DNA of 64,000 nt from Halomicrobium salinisoli (lineage in GTDB: Archaea; Halobacteriota; Halobacteria; Halobacteriales; Haloarculaceae). Shown in pieces: positions 60,006 through 64,000 of this stretch. Numbering within the stretch: the first letter of the stretch is position 1; each line of letters opens with the position of its first letter. Below the pieces are notes generated by a model. It had not been told where the DNA came from, did not search any database, and was given only the letters and a program-made list of their open reading frames with translations. The DNA lies in contig NZ_CP084463.1 in the NCBI RefSeq assembly GCF_020405185.1, forward strand, positions 3,307,610 through 3,371,609, given 5' to 3'. The position numbers were made by a program, and so were the translations under genes.

Positions 60006-60085
60006 ATACGGATTGCTGTCGTTCGGTACCGGCGCGACCGCCCGACTGCGGGCGGTCGACCGGACACGGCGACAGCAGTCCGTAT
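60006..60085. repeat. Palindromic ~80-bp repeat, copy 2
   Basis: ATACGGATTGCTGTCG (60006-60021) pairs with CGACAGCAGTCCGTAT (60070-60085) with one mismatch. Inside is a perfect 10-bp hairpin CGACCGCCCG (60035-60044) / CGGGCGGTCG (60049-60058) with loop ACTG. As in copy 1, the arm reads GACTGATACGGACTG on the minus strand and supplies the stop codon of the next gene. It lies close downstream of the DUF5808-like gene and upstream (on the other side) of the ITPase gene. Confidence 0.8.
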
Positions 60086-60366
60086 CAGTCCACGACGACT
60101 TCGACGGGCTCGCCGTCGTCGTCGTCCCGGTCCTCTGTGCTGGCGCCGCCGCTGCTCTGTTCCAGCCACAGCATGGCGCCGGCGACCGCGAGCACGATCC
60201 ACGAGCGCCAGTTGGCGAGGTTCAGCGTGTAGCCGATGCCGAAGGGCTTCTCGACGAGCATGCTGTCGCCGGGCTGCCAGTAGGAGGAGAGGAGCCGACG
60301 GATGCTCGGTCGCTCGAAGTTGTACGGCACGCCGAACAGCTCGCCTGACTGCGGTCGGTCAGCCAT
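60085..60366 (-). CDS. DUF5808-type membrane protein
   Basis: A 93-residue protein. GELFGVPYNFERPSIRRLLSSYW and KPFGIGYTLNLANWRSW are the conserved core of the DUF5808 domain (fGxPfn, GWGyxxN-like patterns), followed by a membrane helix (IVLAVAGAMLWLEQ) and an acidic tail ending VVVD. The stop codon lies in the arm of the palindromic repeat at 60085. Function is unknown; it may mediate membrane attachment. Confidence 0.82.
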   Translation of the reverse strand: MADRPQSGELFGVPYNFERPSIRRLLSSYWQPGDSMLVEKPFGIGYTLNLANWRSWIVLAVAGAMLWLEQSSGGASTEDRDDDDGEPVEVVVD

Positions 60367-60495
60367 ACGGGTATATAGGGCTGGGCCCGTTAAGTCGTTT
60401 TTCCTCCGGTCAGCCCCCGTAGCGGCCGTCGTGCCCGTCGCGACGCCCCGCGGCGACCGGCGACGGACGGGCGACCGCTTCCCGGCGCACGCCGG

Positions 60496-60957
60496 TTACT
60501 CCAGCAGCGACGTGACGGCCCCGTCGAAGTTGAGGACGATCGACTGCGCGCGGTCGCCGAAGACCGCCTTGCCCGTCGGCGAGCGCTTGCGGCCGGCGAC
60601 GAACACGTGGTCGACGCCCCGTTCGTCGGCGGTCTCGAGGATGCGGTCGGCCTCGGCCTCGGCCTCGCCGACGCGCCCGGGGACCACCTCGTAGTCGAGA
60701 TTCAGGTCCCCCACCACATCGGCGACGACGTCTTCCGCGTCCTGTCGGGCGCGGTCGAGGACGACGCCCTCGTCGTAGCTCGTCTGCTCCCCGCGCTCGA
60801 CGGCGTCGAGCGCGTCGCGCTTCTCACCGAACTCCTCCGGCGTCAGCAGCGTCAGCACGTGCAGCTTGGCGTCGACCCCGGCGGCTAGTTCGGCCGCCTC
60901 TTCGAGGAGGCGGCGGCCCTGTTCGTCCTGGTCGAGGACGACGAGTGCTCGTTCCAT
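60496..60957 (-). CDS. Universal stress protein (UspA family)
   Basis: A 153-residue protein. ERALVVLDQDEQGRRLLEEAAELAAGVDAKLHVLTLL is the Usp beta-alpha start (residues 2-38, noted by position), and the end VFVAGRKRSPTGKAVFGDRAQSIV is the ATP-binding G-x2-G-x9-G-(S/T) region in variant form. Usp proteins help survive stress; in haloarchaea they are numerous. Lone gene between the DUF5808-like gene and Kae1-Bud32. Confidence 0.88.
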   Translation of the reverse strand: MERALVVLDQDEQGRRLLEEAAELAAGVDAKLHVLTLLTPEEFGEKRDALDAVERGEQTSYDEGVVLDRARQDAEDVVADVVGDLNLDYEVVPGRVGEAEAEADRILETADERGVDHVFVAGRKRSPTGKAVFGDRAQSIVLNFDGAVTSLLE

Positions 60958-61026
60958 ACCAACTCGTTCACAGGCGCTTCCTTAATAGTCTCTGGTGGCG
61001 CCCGCAATTTCTGGTATCGTCCGCCC

Positions 61027-62736
61027 TCACTGGTAGCGGCCGCGGCCCTCGACCTCGCGGAGGCGGTCGAGCACGGCCCCGGCGCGTTCGCTCTCGGCGC
61101 GATAGGCCGCCTCGGCGGCCTCCCACAGCGGTTCGGGGTCGTCGGCCGTCCCCGTCAGCGACTGGGCGAACACGTGGAGGTCCATCGCGTGGTCCTCCTC
61201 GTCGCGGGTGTAGTAGCCGAGTCCGAAGTCGATGAGGAAGGTGTCGGGGGCGTCGCCCGCGCTCCCGTCGCGCCGCCCGACCCGCACGTTCCGCGTCGTC
61301 GGATCCCCGTGGACGAACCCGGCGTCGTGAATCCGCGCGAGGTACCGGCCGACGTCCCGGACGGCGGCCTCGCTCAGGCGGTCCCGAAGCTCGGCCTCGC
61401 CGACGTACTGGAACTCGATGCGGGCCTCGTGCGGGTCCACGTCTCGGACCACGGGCGTCGGGACGCCGTGGCGGCGGGCCTCGCTGGTGAGGCGGGCCTC
61501 GCTGCGAGTGCGCTCGGTCCGGAGGCGCTCGTCCAGTTCGGGGTGGCGGTAGGTACGCGGTAGTCGCCGCTTGCTCACCCGGTCCCCCTCGATTTCCACT
61601 GCGGCCTCGGCCCCCTGGACCGGCCGGCCGTCGGCGGCCTCGACGCGCTCGAACCGCCGCGCCGCGCCGACGGCCTCGTCGGAGCGCCACGTGACGTCCA
61701 CCTCGTCGGGCCGGAAGTCCGGGTCGACGGCCGACTCGGCGACCGGGATCGTGTCCCCGGCCGCGTACATCTTCGCGCCGAGGATCGCGATCATGCCGGC
61801 GTTGTCCCGCAGGAAGCGGGCCTCCGGCGCGAAGAAGTCGGCGCCGCGCGCCTCGCACATCTCCGCCAGCATCCCCCGCAGGCGGTCGTTCTGGCCGACG
61901 CCGCCGCCCAGGACGAGTTCGTCGGCGCCGGTCAGCGCCAGCGCTCGCTCCGAGACCTCCGTCAGCATGGCGAAGATGGTCTCCTCCAGCCCGCGGCAGA
62001 CGTCCTCGACGGGCGTTCCGCCGTCGTATGCCTGCTTCGCCGCGGACATGATCCCGGAAAAGGAGAAGTCCATCCCCTTGACGACGTAGGGCAGTTCGAC
62101 GTACTCGCCGTCCCGGGCGTGCTCCTCGACCTTCGGGCCGCCGGGGTGGGACCAGCCGACGTGGCGTGTGAACTTGTCGATGGCGTTGCCGACGCCGGTG
62201 TCCATCGTCTCCCCGAGCACGCGGTAGCGCCCGTTCCGGTAGCCCAGCAGGTGCGCGTTCGCGCCGGAGGCGTTCAGGCAGACCGGCGCGTCGAAGCCGG
62301 CGTAGTGGCGGCCCACTTCGAGGTGGGCGACCATGTGGTTGACGCCCACGAGGGGCACGTCGAACCGCTGGGCGACGGCGCGGGCCGCCGTGCCGACGAT
62401 GCGCAGGCACGGGCCGAGCCCGGGCCCGCGGGAGAAGGCGACCGCGTCGATCGGACTCGCGGGAGCCTCGCCCGCGGCCCGGGCGCGCTCCTCGGCGTGC
62501 TCGACGGCCGTCTCGACCACCGCCGGAATCGCCTCGCCCATGTGCTCGGCGGCCTCCCGGGGATGGATGCCGCCGCTCTCGGGCTGGTAGGGGTCGGACT
62601 CGACGAAGACGTGCTCGTCGTCGGTCGGGCCGCTGTCGAGGTCCCCCGTCTCGAAGACTGCCGCACTCGCGGCCCACGCGGTCCCCTCGATGCCGAGCAC
62701 GCGCAGGCGGTCGTCCGACGGCGACGAGTCGCTCAT
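61027..62736 (-). CDS. Bifunctional KEOPS subunit: Kae1 ATPase fused to Bud32 kinase
   Basis: A 569-residue fusion. Kae1 (about residues 9-330): VLGIEGTAWAASAAVF, GVNHMVAHLEVGRHYA (HMxxH metal site), LNASGANAHLLGY and LGGGVGQNDRLRGML. Bud32 (about 365-569): KRRLPRTYRHPELDERLRTERT, FVHGDPTTRNVRV (kinase catalytic loop, HGDLTTSN variant) and IDFGLGYYTRDEEDHAMDLHV. Together with Cgi121 and Pcc1 they make t6A37 in tRNA. Fusion is normal in many archaea. It is preceded by a TatC-like gene and the S27ae/S24e genes in the same direction. Confidence 0.96.
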   Translation of the reverse strand: MSDSSPSDDRLRVLGIEGTAWAASAAVFETGDLDSGPTDDEHVFVESDPYQPESGGIHPREAAEHMGEAIPAVVETAVEHAEERARAAGEAPASPIDAVAFSRGPGLGPCLRIVGTAARAVAQRFDVPLVGVNHMVAHLEVGRHYAGFDAPVCLNASGANAHLLGYRNGRYRVLGETMDTGVGNAIDKFTRHVGWSHPGGPKVEEHARDGEYVELPYVVKGMDFSFSGIMSAAKQAYDGGTPVEDVCRGLEETIFAMLTEVSERALALTGADELVLGGGVGQNDRLRGMLAEMCEARGADFFAPEARFLRDNAGMIAILGAKMYAAGDTIPVAESAVDPDFRPDEVDVTWRSDEAVGAARRFERVEAADGRPVQGAEAAVEIEGDRVSKRRLPRTYRHPELDERLRTERTRSEARLTSEARRHGVPTPVVRDVDPHEARIEFQYVGEAELRDRLSEAAVRDVGRYLARIHDAGFVHGDPTTRNVRVGRRDGSAGDAPDTFLIDFGLGYYTRDEEDHAMDLHVFAQSLTGTADDPEPLWEAAEAAYRAESERAGAVLDRLREVEGRGRYQ

Positions 62737-62836
62737 CTGGTTGTCACGGGTTCGGACACCGAGCGAAAAGACCACTTCGGTCTGTCGGGCCTACGACCGC
62801 GACCCCATGCGGCGGGCGACGACGGCGAGTCCGCCG

Positions 62837-63445
62837 TCAGCGGCCGGCCTCGCCGGCCACTGCAGGCGCGACCGCCAGGAACGCCGCCGCCGCGGCCGCC
62901 TGCGCGACCAGACCGCACAGCAGCGCGACCCCGGCACCGACCTCGCCCCACTGCACGACGGACCACCCGCTCCCGACGCCGAGGTCGCCGAACAGGACCT
63001 CGACCGCGGCCGGTCCGACGGCGCCGTACCCGGCGACGACACCCGCCAGGAAGGCGACGCTACAGAGGGGGACGAACAGCGCCTCCGTCCGCCGTCCGAG
63101 TCGCTCGCTCGGCCACCGGTCGACGGCGCCGCGGCCGTAGTAGACGACCGCCGGCAGCGCCAGACAGGCGCCGGCGCCGACGGCGACGAGCGACTGCGAG
63201 CGGAGCACGTCGAACGGCGTCACGGCGACGGCCATCTCGGTGGGCGACACGGCGTCGAACAGGATGCTCTTGAATCGCGCCCAGGCGAACCGCCTGAGCG
63301 CCATCAGCGTCGCGATGACGCCGGCGAGAGCGATCGCGAGGGCCTTCCACAGGTCGCCCCGCGCCGCGGCGACGACGGCCCGCGGCGCGGACCGGCCGCC
63401 CCCGCCGCTCCCGGAGCCGGCGAGCAGGGGATCAGTGGGCGTCAC
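62837..63445 (-). CDS. Short TatC-like membrane protein
   Basis: A 202-residue protein with four hydrophobic helices. SPTEMAVAVTPFDVLRSQSLVAVGAGACLALPAVVYYG resembles the first periplasmic cap and TM2 of TatC (P-x-E...ALPxVxYQ; quoted by position, residues 65-102), and SERLGRRTEALFVPLCSVAFLAGVVAGYGAV resembles the ERR...F loop and TM3. It ends after TM4, whereas TatC has six helices, so it would be a truncated paralogue of the Tat receptor. The start is GTG 63445, about 27 nt after a TATA-like GTTGATAG. Haloarchaea depend on Tat export; this copy's activity is uncertain. Confidence 0.6.
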   Translation of the reverse strand: MTPTDPLLAGSGSGGGGRSAPRAVVAAARGDLWKALAIALAGVIATLMALRRFAWARFKSILFDAVSPTEMAVAVTPFDVLRSQSLVAVGAGACLALPAVVYYGRGAVDRWPSERLGRRTEALFVPLCSVAFLAGVVAGYGAVGPAAVEVLFGDLGVGSGWSVVQWGEVGAGVALLCGLVAQAAAAAAFLAVAPAVAGEAGR

Positions 63446-63556
63446 GTCCGGCCGGTCGCCGGCAGCAGCTATCAACCTTCTGTCAGGGCGCGTCGCGACT
63501 GGACGTGCGACTACCGGGGAGAAATCGCGTCGAAAACGGCGGAACGCGCTACGGCG

Positions 63557-63691
63557 TTACTTCCACTCGGTGTAGCCGCACTTGCCGCAGTGCTGGCGGT
63601 CGTCGTGGTCCGCGAGGAAGCTGTCGCCACAGCGGGGGCACTGCTCCTTGGTCGCGTCGCCGTCGTCGTCGTAGTACTCGTTGCGGGCCAT
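63557..63691 (-). CDS. 30S ribosomal protein S27ae
   Basis: A 44-residue zinc-ribbon protein: [20 protein letters not shown], then CGDSF and [12 protein letters not shown]. The Cys pairs Cys18/Cys21 and Cys35/Cys38 bind zinc. Its ATG directly follows the TAG of the S24e gene (63689-63694), giving a tight operon. It is a component of the small subunit head. Confidence 0.95.
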   Translation of the reverse strand: MARNEYYDDDGDATKEQCPRCGDSFLADHDDRQHCGKCGYTEWK

Positions 63692-64000
63692 CTATGCCTC
63701 CTCCGCCTCCTCTTCGGCCTCGCCGTCGGCGACGATCTTGTTGCGCTCGAGCATGTGGTCCTGCTCGACGTCGCGGGCCTGGTCGGCGTCGTCGTAGACC
63801 TTGGCGTGACCGACGGTCTTGCGCATGCCGAACTTCGTGTCGAGTTCGCGGACGACGACCTCGCCGGCGTCCTTGTTCAGCTTGGCAGCGAGCGAGTCGC
63901 GCACGGAGAGACGAGAGGGAGTCGCGTCCTCGTGAGAGACCTCGAACCGGACGTCCGTCCGGTGCAACATGGGATTCTCGTCCTCCGCGATGATGTCGAT
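63692..64000 (-). CDS. 30S ribosomal protein S24e (5'-truncated by window edge)
   Basis: About 102 residues are visible, continuing past the window edge: IDIIAEDENPMLHRTDV (plus strand 63950-64000 complement) is the usual N-terminal part after the first residues, then PSRLSVRDSLAAKLN and DTKFGMRKTVGHAKVYD, all S24e signatures. The tail is acidic (ADGEAEEEAEEA). Its real start lies beyond base 64000; the internal ATG at 63970 is not the start because the reading frame runs on. First gene of a run with S27ae, the TatC-like gene and Kae1-Bud32. Confidence 0.93.
   Translation of the reverse strand: MDIIAEDENPMLHRTDVRFEVSHEDATPSRLSVRDSLAAKLNKDAGEVVVRELDTKFGMRKTVGHAKVYDDADQARDVEQDHMLERNKIVADGEAEEEAEEA

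Noticed and set aside
1..64000. tRNA and rRNA genes
   Set aside because: No T-arm GTTCRANNC context with matching acceptor stems was noticed by eye. A tRNAscan search would be decisive.

Overview
The window is chromosomal DNA of a halophilic archaeon (class Halobacteria). The signs are very high G+C, acidic Asp/Glu-rich proteins, Tat rather than Sec signal peptides on most exported proteins, TATA-like boxes about 27 nt upstream of start codons (leaderless transcripts), and archaeal machinery: thermosome, Orc1/Cdc6, Hel308, KEOPS, Trm1, aIF1A/Rio1/Dim2 and ribosomal proteins S24e and S27ae. The species cannot be fixed from the sequence alone. I saw no rRNA, tRNA, CRISPR array or complete insertion sequence.

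Layout. 1-3405: end of coaD, then the KEOPS subunit Cgi121 translationally coupled to the helicase Hel308. 3850-9679: a 3Fe-4S-type ferredoxin, a malate:quinone oxidoreductase-like flavoprotein, a MATE exporter, small haloarchaeal proteins and a GNAT enzyme, separated by large palindromic repeats. 9750-15066: an Orc1/Cdc6 gene whose promoter is bracketed by a perfect 14-bp inverted repeat, a membrane protein, a halocyanin-like lipoprotein, a pilin and an MFS carrier. 15067-16437: an AT-rich island with a halocin C8-like bacteriocin precursor and a small membrane protein. 16438-27915: MutS-like ATPase, Trm1, PAP2 phosphatase, the divergent glnA/lrp pair, and a TetR-MATE operon with a palindromic operator. 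27968-40335: two cohesin-type surface proteins, a PhoX-like phosphatase carrying a cohesin and a dockerin, and a serpin carrying a closely similar dockerin, interleaved with the thermosome, Dim2 and trpS. 40505-51770: Rio1/aIF1A, ketopantoate reductase, a J-domain/[2Fe-2S] ferredoxin fusion, a RuvC-like DUF460-type nuclease candidate and assorted enzymes. 52005-64000: a Gln-rich low-complexity protein, cyclase and PhzF family enzymes, RNase Z, a TrkA-type protein, a tiny gene plus PIN-like pair, SDR/ITPase, UspA, Kae1-Bud32, a short TatC-like protein and the S27ae/S24e genes.

Three things stand out. First, a cohesin-dockerin surface assembly: anchored cohesins beside enzymes bearing dockerins, including a protease-inhibitor serpin, which recalls bacterial cellulosomes. 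Second, a probable antimicrobial peptide locus in a foreign-looking AT-rich island. Third, several families of short palindromic repeats: nested palindromes with CAGAAAGCCC ends, hairpins whose 11-nt loop is conserved while the stems vary, a 38-bp dispersed repeat that has entered two proteins in frame, and an ~80-bp repeat whose arm supplies the stop codon of two unrelated genes.
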